The notes: a model not told the origin generated them from the letters alone. A DNA stretch of 44,842 nt from Microcaldota archaeon (GCA_026414265.1 JAOAJI010000004.1:1-44842); one strand, 5' to 3'; shown: positions 25,229-34,224, numbered from the stretch's first letter. Translations and numbers: made by a program.

Positions 25229-26242
25229 ATGCTTTTAGAAAAAGAAATCGCTGAAATTCTGAGAAACAGGGCGTTTTTGATCAGCGTTATTACTCAAATA
25301 TTTATGATTTTTGTACTTCTGTTTATGTATAAAACTTATTCCAACATTGACCATTACAATATACCTATAACAGTTGCAGTTAACTCAAATGACACCACAA
25401 TGATCAATGCATTGAAGCAATCAGGCGTTAATGTTGTTGTCAAAAATTCTTCAAGCACTCCAAATACAAACACTAATCCTATCCAAACGAATCAAACCTT
25501 TCAGAATCAAGTAGCTGAGATAGATTTGGAGAACAAAACAATAAAAACAGACTCATCGAATATCCTTTCGAGCATTGCTATTGCAAGAATTAAAGTTGCA
25601 AGCAAAATCAAAAGTTTCGAAGAAGTTCTCCAAGATAATAACTATACTTTCCAAGTTCAAGGAAACACTAAAAAAAACGAATTCGCACAGATTGCATACA
25701 GTTTAATAGTGCCTCTTATCGTATTATTCCCTGCAATAGTCTCTATGACCTTAGCTTCTGAAAGTTTGTTGCTTGAGAAAAAAAAGAAAACAATAGAACT
25801 CTTACTTGTGTCTCCTGTATCTAATCTCTACATACTCATTGTCAAGCTAGTGCCTTTAGTCATCTTCGGTGTCCTTACTTCATTGATTCTAATTTTGTTT
25901 GCTTCTTCGCAAATCGAAATTCTTAATCAACATGTTCTATTAGTTATCGCATTGATAATGAACGTTATAGCTACGTCATTGGGAATAATAATCTCTACTA
26001 AATCAAAAACTGTGAGAGAAGCCAATGCAATTTCTGCAATAATTGCAATAATTATAGTATCGTTTATAGTTATTTCTAATCCGTTTTCTATTTATTTCCC
26101 ACATACGATAGCTGCAAGAGTTTCAATAACAAATATTGACTCTGCAATAATACAAGGAATTATAATAAACATCATTTTCGCAATCATGATTTCCTTTTTA
26201 GCCTACAAGTCAATCGAAAGTATGAGGACTAACTATTACTAA
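25229..26242 (+). CDS. ABC-2 permease (NatB-like)
   Basis: A 337-aa membrane protein. An N-terminal helix (about 16-35) precedes a roughly 120-aa extracytoplasmic domain with an Asn/Thr/Pro-rich stretch, then about five or six helices. The loop SESLLLEKKKKTIELLLVSP is the classic ABC-2 cytoplasmic motif that contacts the ATPase. It starts 8 bp after the permease-PrsW gene, so the two should form the heterodimeric membrane part of one exporter with the ATPase encoded upstream. The substrate is unknown; NatAB-like systems export Na+, drugs or peptides. Confidence 0.85.
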   Translation: MLLEKEIAEILRNRAFLISVITQIFMIFVLLFMYKTYSNIDHYNIPITVAVNSNDTTMINALKQSGVNVVVKNSSSTPNTNTNPIQTNQTFQNQVAEIDLENKTIKTDSSNILSSIAIARIKVASKIKSFEEVLQDNNYTFQVQGNTKKNEFAQIAYSLIVPLIVLFPAIVSMTLASESLLLEKKKKTIELLLVSPVSNLYILIVKLVPLVIFGVLTSLILILFASSQIEILNQHVLLVIALIMNVIATSLGIIISTKSKTVREANAISAIIAIIIVSFIVISNPFSIYFPHTIAARVSITNIDSAIIQGIIINIIFAIMISFLAYKSIESMRTNYY

Positions 26243-26297
26243 TTACTTAGATTCCCATATGGTTATTAATTTTAATGATGAATATATTTTGATTTTT

Positions 26298-27305
26298 ATG
26301 AGTATGAAGGCTACTGCAGTTGCAAATACCAACATAGCATTAGTAAAATATTGGGGTAAGAGAAATGAAGAACTGATTTTGCCTTATAACTCAAGTATAA
26401 GTGTAACTTTAAATAATCTGTTCACAATAACCACTGTTGAATTTTCAAAGAATTTGCCTCATAACGAATTCGTTATCAACAACAGACTACTGAACGAAAA
26501 CGAAGTTGAATATTCTAGAATAGATAATTTTTCCAGAATTTTTAAGAAATTAGCAGGAATGGACCTCAATCTTAAAGTAGTGAGCAAAACAAATTTTCCT
26601 ATAGCTTCCGGATTGGCTTCTTCTGCATCTGCGTTTGCAGCTCTTGCAGCAGCTTTTAATACTGCTCTTTCGTTAAACCTTACTTATGAAGAATTGTCAA
26701 AGTATGCAAGGTTTGGTTCTGGATCTGCATCTAGGTCAATATATGGCGGTTTTGTTAAATGGTTCAAAGGCGAATTTGACGATGGCAGTGATTGCTTTGC
26801 AAAACAAATAAAAGATGAAAATTATTGGCCAGATTTCAGAATTTTGGTCTGCATAACTTCATCCAAGGAAAAATTTGTTAAATCAAGAGAAGCAATGCAC
26901 AGAACTGTAAAAACATCTGAGTTTTATGATGCGTGGCTTCAAACTGTTGAAAAAGATTTAGATGAAATGGAAATCGCAATAAATAACAGAGATATTCGTT
27001 CCTTAGGTCTAATTGCAGAAAATAATGCATTGAAGATGCACGCCACAATGATTACTTCAAAACCTCCAATAATTTATTGGAACTCTGCTACTCTGAAACT
27101 GATTAAATCAGTATTGAGGTTGCGTGAAGAATTCAAAGTAAATGCATATATTACTATTGACGCTGGTCATCAAGTAAAAATAATTACTACTTCTGATGAG
27201 ATTGACAGAGTGAAAAACTATCTATCAGATATCAAAGAAGTAGAGCAATTTATTGTATCTTCTCCAGGGCAAGGTGTAAAGATAGTACAGGAGCATTTGT
27301 TTTGA
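26298..27305 (+). CDS. mvaD: Diphosphomevalonate decarboxylase (GHMP family)
   Basis: Decarboxylates mevalonate diphosphate to IPP. Family markers are ANTNIALVKYWGKRNEEL at the N-terminus, PYNSSISVTL, the phosphate loop SGLASSASAFAAL and ARFGSGSASRSIYGGFVKW. The relatives phosphomevalonate decarboxylase and bisphosphomevalonate decarboxylase look similar, so substrate preference is inferred; the neighbouring phosphomevalonate kinase favours the diphosphate form. The track start at 26259 adds an unconserved MVINFNDEY tail; ATG 26298 (MSMKATAVA) gives 335 aa. Convergent with the kinase gene. Confidence 0.88.
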   Translation: MSMKATAVANTNIALVKYWGKRNEELILPYNSSISVTLNNLFTITTVEFSKNLPHNEFVINNRLLNENEVEYSRIDNFSRIFKKLAGMDLNLKVVSKTNFPIASGLASSASAFAALAAAFNTALSLNLTYEELSKYARFGSGSASRSIYGGFVKWFKGEFDDGSDCFAKQIKDENYWPDFRILVCITSSKEKFVKSREAMHRTVKTSEFYDAWLQTVEKDLDEMEIAINNRDIRSLGLIAENNALKMHATMITSKPPIIYWNSATLKLIKSVLRLREEFKVNAYITIDAGHQVKIITTSDEIDRVKNYLSDIKEVEQFIVSSPGQGVKIVQEHLF

Positions 27306-27345
27306 TAATCTTTCTATAGATACTGAGATTAACTTACTTAGTAAT

Positions 27346-28479
27346 TCAAATTATACGTAATGGAATGTATTCAACAGTTAAGCCGTTGTGCTTGCATAGG
27401 TCTATAGTTTTATTGATTATTGGTTCCCAATCACTTTTTAATACCAAAAAACAGAAACCGTCCCATCCACCTGCCCCTGGTACTCTGCCAGCAATAACTT
27501 CTTCTGGAAAAGCGTTTTCAACCTCATCAATGATTCTGCCTATAACAGGAGGTTCAATATAAGTAATATCATCATTGATTTTAAGTTCTTCTCTCATATT
27601 TCTTTGTAGTTCTTTAAATTCAGTACGTATTTTGTGAGTTAGTTCCTTGACTTCATTATATTTTCTTTCTTTGAGTGAGTTTATCACGTTTTCGTCAAGA
27701 GCGTTTAAGTTTCTCATCATTTCATTAAACTTTTCTTTATTCATAGTCCTCCACGCATAGACTTTTTTTACTGATTCAATTGTATCTGTTTTTCTGTCAA
27801 TAATGTTAAAATACAGAATACTTATATCAGAAGGAACTATGAATTGTTTTACATGCATTTCTGGCCAGTCATTATCCGCCAAGAGTACCATTTCTCTGAG
27901 AATTTCTTGAGTATATCCATTTTCTTCATAAAGTTTGATAATGTCTGGATTGAATCTTTTATATAATATAGAGGTGTCATGAGCACATGTAGCTATGTCA
28001 AAACCGCTAGACACTTTTCTAGTATACAAGGCATTAGTTATCTGACCTAGCTTGTGGATAACATCTACATAATCTTTAAAAGAAAGTCCATTTCCCATAA
28101 AAACAGAGCGTATAACTGCAATAACTACTGCAGCAGAGCTTCCTAAACCACTCTTTCCATGAATACTGCCAAATATTTGGCTGTTCATTAAATTAATGAA
28201 CACATCTTTTTTCCATAGCTTTTTTTCTCGAAGATAAAGTTCTGCTATAACGTATGCGTACTCAACTAAAATGTTTCTTTTTATAAAGCCTTCAAACTGA
28301 GGCTCTATATCTATGTCAAATTGTGCTGAAACTATTCTTCTTTTTCCTGTAGTGAAATAAGATGTCACTCCCTTTCCTTTAAGGTCAGTAACTGCAAAGC
28401 TTAGCGCGATATTTCCTATCAATAGTACTGAATAACTACCGTAAATAAGAACTTTACCAGGAACAGACAGCATTTGCAT
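27346..28479 (-). CDS. Phosphomevalonate kinase (ERG8-type GHMP kinase)
   Basis: Phosphorylates mevalonate-5-phosphate. The N-terminal SVPGKVLIYGSYSVL, the ATP loop GKSGLGSSAAVVIA, SSGFDIATCAHDT and the C-terminal VPGAGGWDGFCFLV match the ERG8-type kinase found in eukaryotes, many Gram-positive bacteria and Sulfolobales; mevalonate kinase has a different C-terminal block. The length of 377 aa fits. The start is ATG 28479; the track's TTG at 28488 lies in the leader. Together with the decarboxylase it implies the classical mevalonate route. Confidence 0.8.
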   Translation of the reverse strand: MQMLSVPGKVLIYGSYSVLLIGNIALSFAVTDLKGKGVTSYFTTGKRRIVSAQFDIDIEPQFEGFIKRNILVEYAYVIAELYLREKKLWKKDVFINLMNSQIFGSIHGKSGLGSSAAVVIAVIRSVFMGNGLSFKDYVDVIHKLGQITNALYTRKVSSGFDIATCAHDTSILYKRFNPDIIKLYEENGYTQEILREMVLLADNDWPEMHVKQFIVPSDISILYFNIIDRKTDTIESVKKVYAWRTMNKEKFNEMMRNLNALDENVINSLKERKYNEVKELTHKIRTEFKELQRNMREELKINDDITYIEPPVIGRIIDEVENAFPEEVIAGRVPGAGGWDGFCFLVLKSDWEPIINKTIDLCKHNGLTVEYIPLRII

Positions 28480-28563
28480 GATTATCAATGAGAAATTAGT
28501 GTTTATAATTCAAACTATTTTGTTTTAATAATTAATTTAAATTTTTTTTGTTATCAAAGCTAC

Positions 28564-29520
28564 ATGAAAATACTACTCCAATTTCCTGAGGGATTAAAAA
28601 AGTTTGCTGTTATTGAAGCAGACAAACTTGAAAATGAAGGCCATAATGTGTTTATTTCTGCTTCTGCTTGTTACGGTGCTTGTGACTTACCTCTAGAAGA
28701 AGCAAGGTTGTTAGATGTAGATAAAATCATTCACTTTGGCCATAATAAATTTGTCAAGAAAAAACTAAACGAGAAATTTGAAGTAGAATACGTGCCTTGG
28801 AGAATAGACATTAGCCTTGACAAATTAGAGAGATATAAAGCAGAATTTGAAAACAAATCTTTAATCTTGATAACTACAGTTCAACACTCTCATCAAATAA
28901 ATTATATGAAAGAATTTTTGAAAAAAATGAATTCCAATGTTTTTTCAGATACTGGATTCTATGCTACTGAAGAAGCACAAATCTTAGGTTGTGATGCACT
29001 CAATGTACAAAAAATATTGGCAAAAAATCAAAATATCGATATAATTCTTTTCATAGGTTCTGGAGCATTTCATCCAAAAGCATTGGCTTATCTTGACAAT
29101 TTTGATTTATTACAAAAGTTAAGAATTCTAAGCTTTGATCCTGTAGAAGGATCTCTCAAAGATATTACTGAAGAAATCAAAAGACTTCATAAAAAAAGGC
29201 TTATGGCTATAGCTAGATTTGTTCATGCAAATAACATTGGAATTGTGATTAGCACTAAAATCGGTCAGTTTTTTCCTCAGCAAGCAGAAAATGCCAGGAA
29301 GAAGCTCCATAAGCTTGGTAAAAAATGTTATTTCTTAATATGCAATGAACTCAACGATATGGTTATCAAAAATTTCTATGGGATAGATGCATTGCTAAAC
29401 ACTGCATGTCCAAGAATAATGGACGATCAAGAAAAGTTTCAAATACCTATTATAAATTATAAAGATTTATATCTTGTTGAAGAAATGCAAAATAGAATGA
29501 ACAAGAAAGCTTATCAATGA
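28564..29520 (+). CDS. dph2: Diphthamide synthase subunit Dph2
   Basis: Non-canonical radical SAM enzyme that transfers 3-amino-3-carboxypropyl to a histidine of elongation factor 2, the first step of diphthamide synthesis. The three cluster cysteines are in CYGACDLP (Cys40), ILGCDALN (Cys143) and NTACPRIMDD (Cys282), each in a separate third of the 318-aa protein as in the archaeal family. A TTTAAATT box 27 bp before the ATG suggests a leaderless transcript. The next gene overlaps its stop or starts just after it. Confidence 0.93.
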   Translation: MKILLQFPEGLKKFAVIEADKLENEGHNVFISASACYGACDLPLEEARLLDVDKIIHFGHNKFVKKKLNEKFEVEYVPWRIDISLDKLERYKAEFENKSLILITTVQHSHQINYMKEFLKKMNSNVFSDTGFYATEEAQILGCDALNVQKILAKNQNIDIILFIGSGAFHPKALAYLDNFDLLQKLRILSFDPVEGSLKDITEEIKRLHKKRLMAIARFVHANNIGIVISTKIGQFFPQQAENARKKLHKLGKKCYFLICNELNDMVIKNFYGIDALLNTACPRIMDDQEKFQIPIINYKDLYLVEEMQNRMNKKAYQ

Positions 29521-29525
29521 TTTTT

Positions 29526-30083
29526 ATGCTGCCTATAAATGTTCCAGCAGTTCACTTAATGGTCTTTGCATTTTTGTCCAGCTTTTTATTGTACTTTATT
29601 GACAAATACAAAAAAAATGACAAGAAAGACATAATATTGGCATTAGTTACTTCTTCTCTGATAGCTTTCATCATGGTACAAAGATTAGAGCTCACTACTT
29701 TGTTTTTAGCGCTTTTTATTGCAGTGTTACTTGCTAAAAAAGTAGACAAATCCGCTTTCGTTGCAGGACTCGTTATTACGCCAATATTGTTTCTTATTTA
29801 CGGAGCTTATGACGAAAGTGATATAAGTGCTTTATTCAAAACTTACTCTTCTTGTAATCAAAAATCATGTAAATGGCCATTGCTGCTTGTTCTCCTAACA
29901 ATAACATTTTTTTTGGACGAGATAATGCATGACAAATATCCAAAGTACTTTAAGTCTAGATTAGTTTTTCCTTTTGTTACTTTGCTGTTATTGACTCTTG
30001 GCATAATTGAAATAGAGATGTTTTTTATTTTTATTGCATTTGATTTAGGCTATGGGTTAATGAATTATTCCAGAATAGAATAA
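29526..30083 (+). CDS. Membrane protein of unknown function, about six helices
   Basis: A 185-aa hydrophobic protein with about six membrane segments, split by a charged loop (DKYKKNDKKD) and a polar segment with two cysteines (SSCNQKSCKW). I recognise no family. The track's ATG at 29517 overlaps the dph2 stop; ATG 29526 (MLPINVPAV) is an equally plausible start, 5 bp after it. The tight spacing puts it on the dph2 transcript, possibly with the dUTPase gene after it. Confidence 0.6.
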   Translation: MLPINVPAVHLMVFAFLSSFLLYFIDKYKKNDKKDIILALVTSSLIAFIMVQRLELTTLFLALFIAVLLAKKVDKSAFVAGLVITPILFLIYGAYDESDISALFKTYSSCNQKSCKWPLLLVLLTITFFLDEIMHDKYPKYFKSRLVFPFVTLLLLTLGIIEIEMFFIFIAFDLGYGLMNYSRIE

Positions 30084-30116
30084 AAAATTGAAATTATGAT
30101 TATAGGGGATGATTAA

Positions 30117-30617
30117 ATGGCTGTTCTTGCAGAATCACAAATTACATCTTTGATTTCAAATTATTTGGACAAAAAGCAATTTCAACCTGCTGGGGTTGAT
30201 CTAACGCTAAGAGAAGTACATGAATTGGTTTCTAACGGAGTAATTGATTTTGATAATAAGAAAAGGAAAGTAAGCGAAACAAGAAAAATTGAATTCGACG
30301 AAGAAGACAAAGTTATTTTACAGCAAGGAGTATACAAAGTAATTTACAACGAAGTAGTTTCAATACCAAAAAACTGTATAGCATTAGGTTTTACAAGATC
30401 CAGCTTATTGAGATCAGGTGCGATTATTCACTGTGCTGTATGGGACCCGGGGTATGTTGGAAGAAGTGAGTCTCTGTTAACAGTCAATAATCCAAAAGGA
30501 ATAATACTTTATAAAAATGCTCGATTAGTGCAGCTTATATTCATAAGACTTGAAAAAGAAGCGGAAAATGAATACCGTGGTATTTATAAAAACGAAAACT
30601 TAAACCTAAAGACTTGA
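30117..30617 (+). CDS. dut: dUTP diphosphatase, DCD/DUT superfamily
   Basis: A 166-aa member of the dCTP deaminase/dUTPase fold: FQPAGVDLTL, GFTRSSLLRSGAII and AVWDPGYVGRSESLLTVNNP. The last block matches archaeal dUTPases (A-WDxGYxGR-E-LL) better than dCTP deaminases. At the position of the deaminase's catalytic Glu (the E in VLEFYN) I see Leu/Thr. I therefore call dUTP hydrolysis to dUMP; automatic pipelines may label it dCTP deaminase. A GGGGATGAT ribosome site precedes the ATG. Confidence 0.8.
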   Translation: MAVLAESQITSLISNYLDKKQFQPAGVDLTLREVHELVSNGVIDFDNKKRKVSETRKIEFDEEDKVILQQGVYKVIYNEVVSIPKNCIALGFTRSSLLRSGAIIHCAVWDPGYVGRSESLLTVNNPKGIILYKNARLVQLIFIRLEKEAENEYRGIYKNENLNLKT

Positions 30618-30631
30618 TAAATAAGATTGCA

Positions 30632-31630
30632 TCACTGATGCTTCTCATTTATCAGTTCTAACGCTTTCCTGTTGATTATATCTGTAACTATTACCATGCT
30701 ATTGATATCTTTTAGATTGACAGGCACCATAACCTCATAATGATTGCCTGTAAAAATTCTAAGTACATGCACCTTTAGTGAAGTTTGCGTTTCGGAAAGA
30801 TACGGTTTCAGCTCTTCATAAGCTGAACTTATCTTTTGCTCTAATTTTGTTATATCAATGTTATTTGGTACATAAAAAGTTACCAAGTTCTTCAAGATCG
30901 TTCCCCTAGAACCTATCTTTGTAACTCGTTCCTGAGCAAATCTTGAGTTAGATATAATGATTGTGTTACCTAAATGGTCGTATAATTTTGTAGTCCTCAT
31001 TCCGATTTTTCTTAGCATTACAATTTCTCCTGTCGTCAATCTAAGATAGTCACCGTAATGATAAGGCCTGTCTAATTGCAATGCTAAACCTGCGAATATG
31101 TTAGCCAAAGTTTCTTGAGAAGCCAAACCCAAAATCAGACCTATAACACTTGTTATAGTCAAAATTGCAGAGATGTCGTAGCCTAACACTCCTAAAGAAA
31201 AAGAAATACCAATAAACCATATGATTAATCTGCTCAACTTTTGCAAGAAAGGTAAAAGGTTTATGTCTATTTTTATTTTTGATGTTTTATGTCCTTCTTC
31301 ATAGAACCAATCAAAAAATGCTTTTACTATCCTGACTGCAAAAAAAGCAGTAACCAAAATTATTGCACTAACGACATATTTGTCAATTATTTCTACAGTA
31401 TAGTCGAATACATGGATGGTGTGTGTAATAAAATACATCCAAAAAACAAAAGAAAGAGAATCCAAAGGACCCTTAATCTGTTCTAGTATTCTGTCATCTA
31501 ATGAAGACTTTGTTTTGGAGCTAAGTTTTTGAAACGCATAAATGAAAATAGGCGTCATGACCCTTGCAAGCAAATATGACACTAGAAATAAAAAAATTGT
31601 TAATAGAATCAAAACTATTAAATCAAACAT
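30632..31630 (-). CDS. MscS-family mechanosensitive channel
   Basis: Small-conductance tension-gated channel for osmotic release. The 332-aa protein has four or five membrane helices. The pore-lining helix and following beta domain read GLASQETLANIFAGLALQLDRPYHYGDYL, and FITHTIH, ARVMTP and LGNTIIISNSRFAQERV also fit MscS. The C-terminal alpha-beta domain is short. Lies 33 bp downstream of the DUF92 gene on the same strand. Confidence 0.9.
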   Translation of the reverse strand: MFDLIVLILLTIFLFLVSYLLARVMTPIFIYAFQKLSSKTKSSLDDRILEQIKGPLDSLSFVFWMYFITHTIHVFDYTVEIIDKYVVSAIILVTAFFAVRIVKAFFDWFYEEGHKTSKIKIDINLLPFLQKLSRLIIWFIGISFSLGVLGYDISAILTITSVIGLILGLASQETLANIFAGLALQLDRPYHYGDYLRLTTGEIVMLRKIGMRTTKLYDHLGNTIIISNSRFAQERVTKIGSRGTILKNLVTFYVPNNIDITKLEQKISSAYEELKPYLSETQTSLKVHVLRIFTGNHYEVMVPVNLKDINSMVIVTDIINRKALELINEKHQ

Positions 31631-31663
31631 ATTATGTCACATTATTGAAAGGTTTTTAAAAGA

Positions 31664-32302
31664 TTACATGAGTAATTCACCAAACACTGCTCCAAAGATA
31701 GCACCTATTATATTACTCGTATATTTGTTACCTATTCCTTTTTCTTCAAGAATCCCTGCAAGACTATCGCCCATAGAACCAAAAAATCCAGTTATTCCAA
31801 TTATTAATATTAATTTCGGATCGTAAGCACCTTGACCTGTTAAAAATACCCATACAAAACCTATAAGTAATCCGCCTAAAAAAGACATTATCAATCCGTA
31901 CAAGCTTACTGCACCATTCGTACCTTTTTTGACACGCTTAAAAGAGCCCAAATAAACAGGGTCTTCTCCGAATACACCTAGTTCTGATGCAAATTTGTCT
32001 GCAGTTATTCCTGCTATTGATCCTACAAAGCCGTTTTTGTAACCTAACACCAAACAAATTATTGGGACTATTCCATTTGCTACTACGTTTTCAAATCCTC
32101 TCATGTGTTCATATAAGCCCATGGCTTTTTTTTCTTCTTTCCCTATTTTTGTTACAATAACACTAAAAACTAAAAACGCAAGAGTAACAAGCAAATAGTT
32201 CAAACCTAGTCCATGTAAGTATCCATAGTAAATTAGTGCCAAGCCTGTTATTATCGTCGCCACTAAAGCTTTTTCGTCTAATAACAGAGCTTTTTTTAAC
32301 AT
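31664..32302 (-). CDS. DUF92/VTE6-like membrane protein (possible polyprenyl phosphate kinase)
   Basis: A 212-aa protein with five or six helices. ITADKFASELGVFGEDP, KKGTNGAVSLYGL and GFFGSMGDSLAGILEEKG match the DUF92 family (A-aDT-ASElG ... GTNGgvS ... G-DS-LGA). A plant member, VTE6, phosphorylates phytyl phosphate; the archaeal role is unproven but could be salvage of isoprenyl phosphates. The start is ATG 32302; the track's GTG at 32311 adds three residues. It begins 20 bp after the tRNA-Pro 3' end on the same strand, so the two may share a transcript. Confidence 0.75.
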   Translation of the reverse strand: MLKKALLLDEKALVATIITGLALIYYGYLHGLGLNYLLVTLAFLVFSVIVTKIGKEEKKAMGLYEHMRGFENVVANGIVPIICLVLGYKNGFVGSIAGITADKFASELGVFGEDPVYLGSFKRVKKGTNGAVSLYGLIMSFLGGLLIGFVWVFLTGQGAYDPKLILIIGITGFFGSMGDSLAGILEEKGIGNKYTSNIIGAIFGAVFGELLM

Positions 32303-32321
32303 TTTATTCACTGCTTTAGCA

Positions 32322-32394
32322 TGGGGGAACTGAGATTTGAACTCAGATCATCAGCTCCCAAAGCTGACAGCATACCAAGTTAGCCCATTCCCCC
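32322..32394 (-). tRNA. tRNA-Pro (anticodon UGG)
   Basis: On the minus strand GGGGGAA pairs with TTCCCCC and is followed by discriminator A. The anticodon stem TCAGC/GCTGA encloses the 7-nt loop TTTGGGA with anticodon TGG. The T arm is CTGAG-TTCAAAT-CTCAG. Total 73 nt; no intron and no encoded CCA. Confidence 0.95.
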
Positions 32395-32473
32395 AAATTA
32401 TAGTAGCCTAATTCGTATTTGTGGTATGATAGATTAATAAACTTTAAGATTTAACTTTTCTTTTTTAGAAAGA

Positions 32474-32482
32474 TATATATAT
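32474..32482 (+). promoter_or_regulatory. TATA box of the histidine kinase gene, next to a TTTTAGAA half-site
   Basis: TATATATAT is centred about 27 bp before ATG 32504, predicting a leaderless mRNA. Directly upstream at 32463-32470 is TTTTAGAA, the half-site of the palindromes found at 33903-34340. Confidence 0.4.
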
Positions 32483-32503
32483 TGTTTTAGTTAATAATAT
32501 TGT

Positions 32504-33343
32504 ATGGAATATAATAAATACAAATATAGTCAAATACCTAAAAGACAAAAGAAATTAAGAGCAACTCCAATGACTGAGCAAAATATACCTAATTATTCTT
32601 CACTCTTACATAAAATCTTTGTCTTATCAAAAACAGCAAATAGCTTAACAGATAAAGACATTGCACATGACATAAAAAACGCTCTAGGAATTATAAGCAT
32701 AGCCCTTGGCTCATTCGAAGAAAGAGCTCAAAAAGCTGGCAAGCATAAACAACGTGTTTATTGGCATGTGAATAAGTTTTTAGATGTGATAGAAAAGAGA
32801 CTTGAGTTATATTTGACTAATAAAAGCCTTTTTTCCCCAAATCATCAAGTTAAATTCAATTTTTTGAGCATACTTGAATATGTCACTTCATATCTTGAAT
32901 TTTTGAAACATGCATTTTTTATTGATGAAACATCTTTGGTTTATAAAATAAAAAGAAACTTTACTTCTAATAAATATATTTTGATTGACGAATATGATTT
33001 GATATTTTCAGTATTGAACAACTTGATCAAAAACTCTCTTCGAGAAATCACGTCTTTGAATTCAGATACAGATAATAATAAAATTATTTCAATTTTAATT
33101 GATGTGTCAGAAAAATCTATTATTATTATTGTAAGTGACACTGGCAAAGGTTTTCCTTCGCAAGTATTAGAGTCTTTTAAAAAAGATCAGAGATACACTA
33201 CATTTCAAGAAAACACAGAAAATCACGGTTTTGGACTACTAAATGTAAAGCGTTCTGTAGAAAGAGCAAAAGGCACGGTTAACATTTATAATGACAACGA
33301 AAATCACGCATGTGTGGTTATCGAGTTACCTCTTGTTGAATAA
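32504..33343 (+). CDS. Soluble histidine kinase
   Basis: A 279-aa protein with no membrane segment. The phosphoacceptor box is IAHDIKNALGIISIA (His55). The HATPase domain has N box SVLNNLIKNSLREI (about 169-182), G1 SDTGKGFPSQ (about 211-220) and G2 HGFGLLNVKRSVERAKG (from about 241). There is no PAS, HAMP or other sensory domain, only about 45 N-terminal residues rich in Lys/Tyr/Gln. No receiver-domain protein lies in the window, so the partner is unknown. The 3' end overlaps the convergent LAGLIDADG-like gene by 18 bp. Confidence 0.88.
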   Translation: MEYNKYKYSQIPKRQKKLRATPMTEQNIPNYSSLLHKIFVLSKTANSLTDKDIAHDIKNALGIISIALGSFEERAQKAGKHKQRVYWHVNKFLDVIEKRLELYLTNKSLFSPNHQVKFNFLSILEYVTSYLEFLKHAFFIDETSLVYKIKRNFTSNKYILIDEYDLIFSVLNNLIKNSLREITSLNSDTDNNKIISILIDVSEKSIIIIVSDTGKGFPSQVLESFKKDQRYTTFQENTENHGFGLLNVKRSVERAKGTVNIYNDNENHACVVIELPLVE

Positions 33344-33853
33344 AAAATATTTCTCATATTTGTTCAAGAATAAATCTCCATTAAGCACATACAATTTGCC
33401 TTCTTTTAACTTAACTTTAAAATTCTGCCTCGAAAACAATAACTCTTCTTTTTGATTTGACTTTTCTATTATAATAATATTTTTTGTCAACCCAGTTCTC
33501 TTCGATAATATTTTTTGTGTATGACCAACAGCATCATAAATCCCTGCAAAATAGTTTGCAGAATAATCGTTATCGTATTTGAATCGCTCTAGTTCGTTTT
33601 CAACAATTTTTTCAAAAAAAGTTCTTAACTTAGTATGATAGAAGTAAGCAGTTTGTCCATCATCGTGAATAATTATTTTATCTGAGGAAGTCAGGTTTGA
33701 TTTTATTACTAATTCTATAAAGAATTGAACTCTTTCCTTATCCGCTGTTACACCAATTCCATCATGTGACCTTAACTTTTTCCAAAATCCTATAATATAA
33801 GATAGGTTATGCGTTAAACGCAGTTCCTTCAAGGTAGTATGTTCATCAGCCAT
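33326..33853 (-). CDS. Degenerate LAGLIDADG-like (homing-endonuclease fold) protein
   Basis: A 175-aa free-standing protein with two loosely matching LAGLIDADG motifs: LSYIIGFWK...HDGIGV (about 17-35) and ANYFAGIYDAVGHT (about 99-112), with F-HTKLRTFFEKIVENE between them. The first motif has an insertion before DG, and the second keeps one Asp. It may have lost cleavage and serve as a DNA-binding regulator; this is inference. It is not inside an intron or intein. Its start faces a 563-bp gap holding repeated palindromes, the first 50 bp upstream of its ATG. Confidence 0.5.
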   Translation of the reverse strand: MADEHTTLKELRLTHNLSYIIGFWKKLRSHDGIGVTADKERVQFFIELVIKSNLTSSDKIIIHDDGQTAYFYHTKLRTFFEKIVENELERFKYDNDYSANYFAGIYDAVGHTQKILSKRTGLTKNIIIIEKSNQKEELLFSRQNFKVKLKEGKLYVLNGDLFLNKYEKYFLFNKR

Positions 33854-33902
33854 ACAATCAATTTGTTGTTCATAGAGTTAAAAAACATGATGGTAAATAT
33901 TA

Positions 33903-33919
33903 TTTTAGAATTTCTAAAA
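33903..33919. repeat. Palindrome copy 1 (perfect), upstream of the LAGLIDADG-like gene
   Basis: TTTTAGAATTTCTAAAA: 8-bp arms TTTTAGAA/TTCTAAAA around a central T. A half-site TTTTAGAA follows at 33923-33930. It lies 50 bp upstream of the minus-strand ATG at 33853. Confidence 0.75.
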
Positions 33920-34207
33920 GTATTTTAGAAAAATATTAAATTTTTTTAATCCAAAAAGTAACCAACTAATTATTTTAATTTTAATATCATATAAGTAAAC
34001 CACTAATTTATTTTCAAACAGTTAATGTTTACATCGGTTTATCATATCAATATGAATACGCATTTTTTGATTGCACAATATTGCTTACGCAAAAAAAATG
34101 CCAACAAGCAGCAAATTTTGTTGAAATGGTTTATTTATATGGGGTGTAAAATATATACAATCAACAATGCCTGCAATATTTCAATATATAATTTTATGGA
34201 AAAATTA

Positions 34208-34224
34208 TTTTAGAATTTCTAAAA
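34208..34224. repeat. Palindrome copy 2 (perfect)
   Basis: Identical TTTTAGAATTTCTAAAA. It begins a 58-bp unit; AACTAAAA occurs at unit positions 48-55. Confidence 0.75.

Noticed and set aside
30117-30617. dCTP deaminase
   Set aside because: The catalytic Glu position is not acidic and the central block fits dUTPases better.
34025-34213. 62-codon ORF in the palindrome-rich gap
   Set aside because: No family features, no ribosome site, and its stop lies inside one of the palindromes; likely chance in AT-rich sequence.
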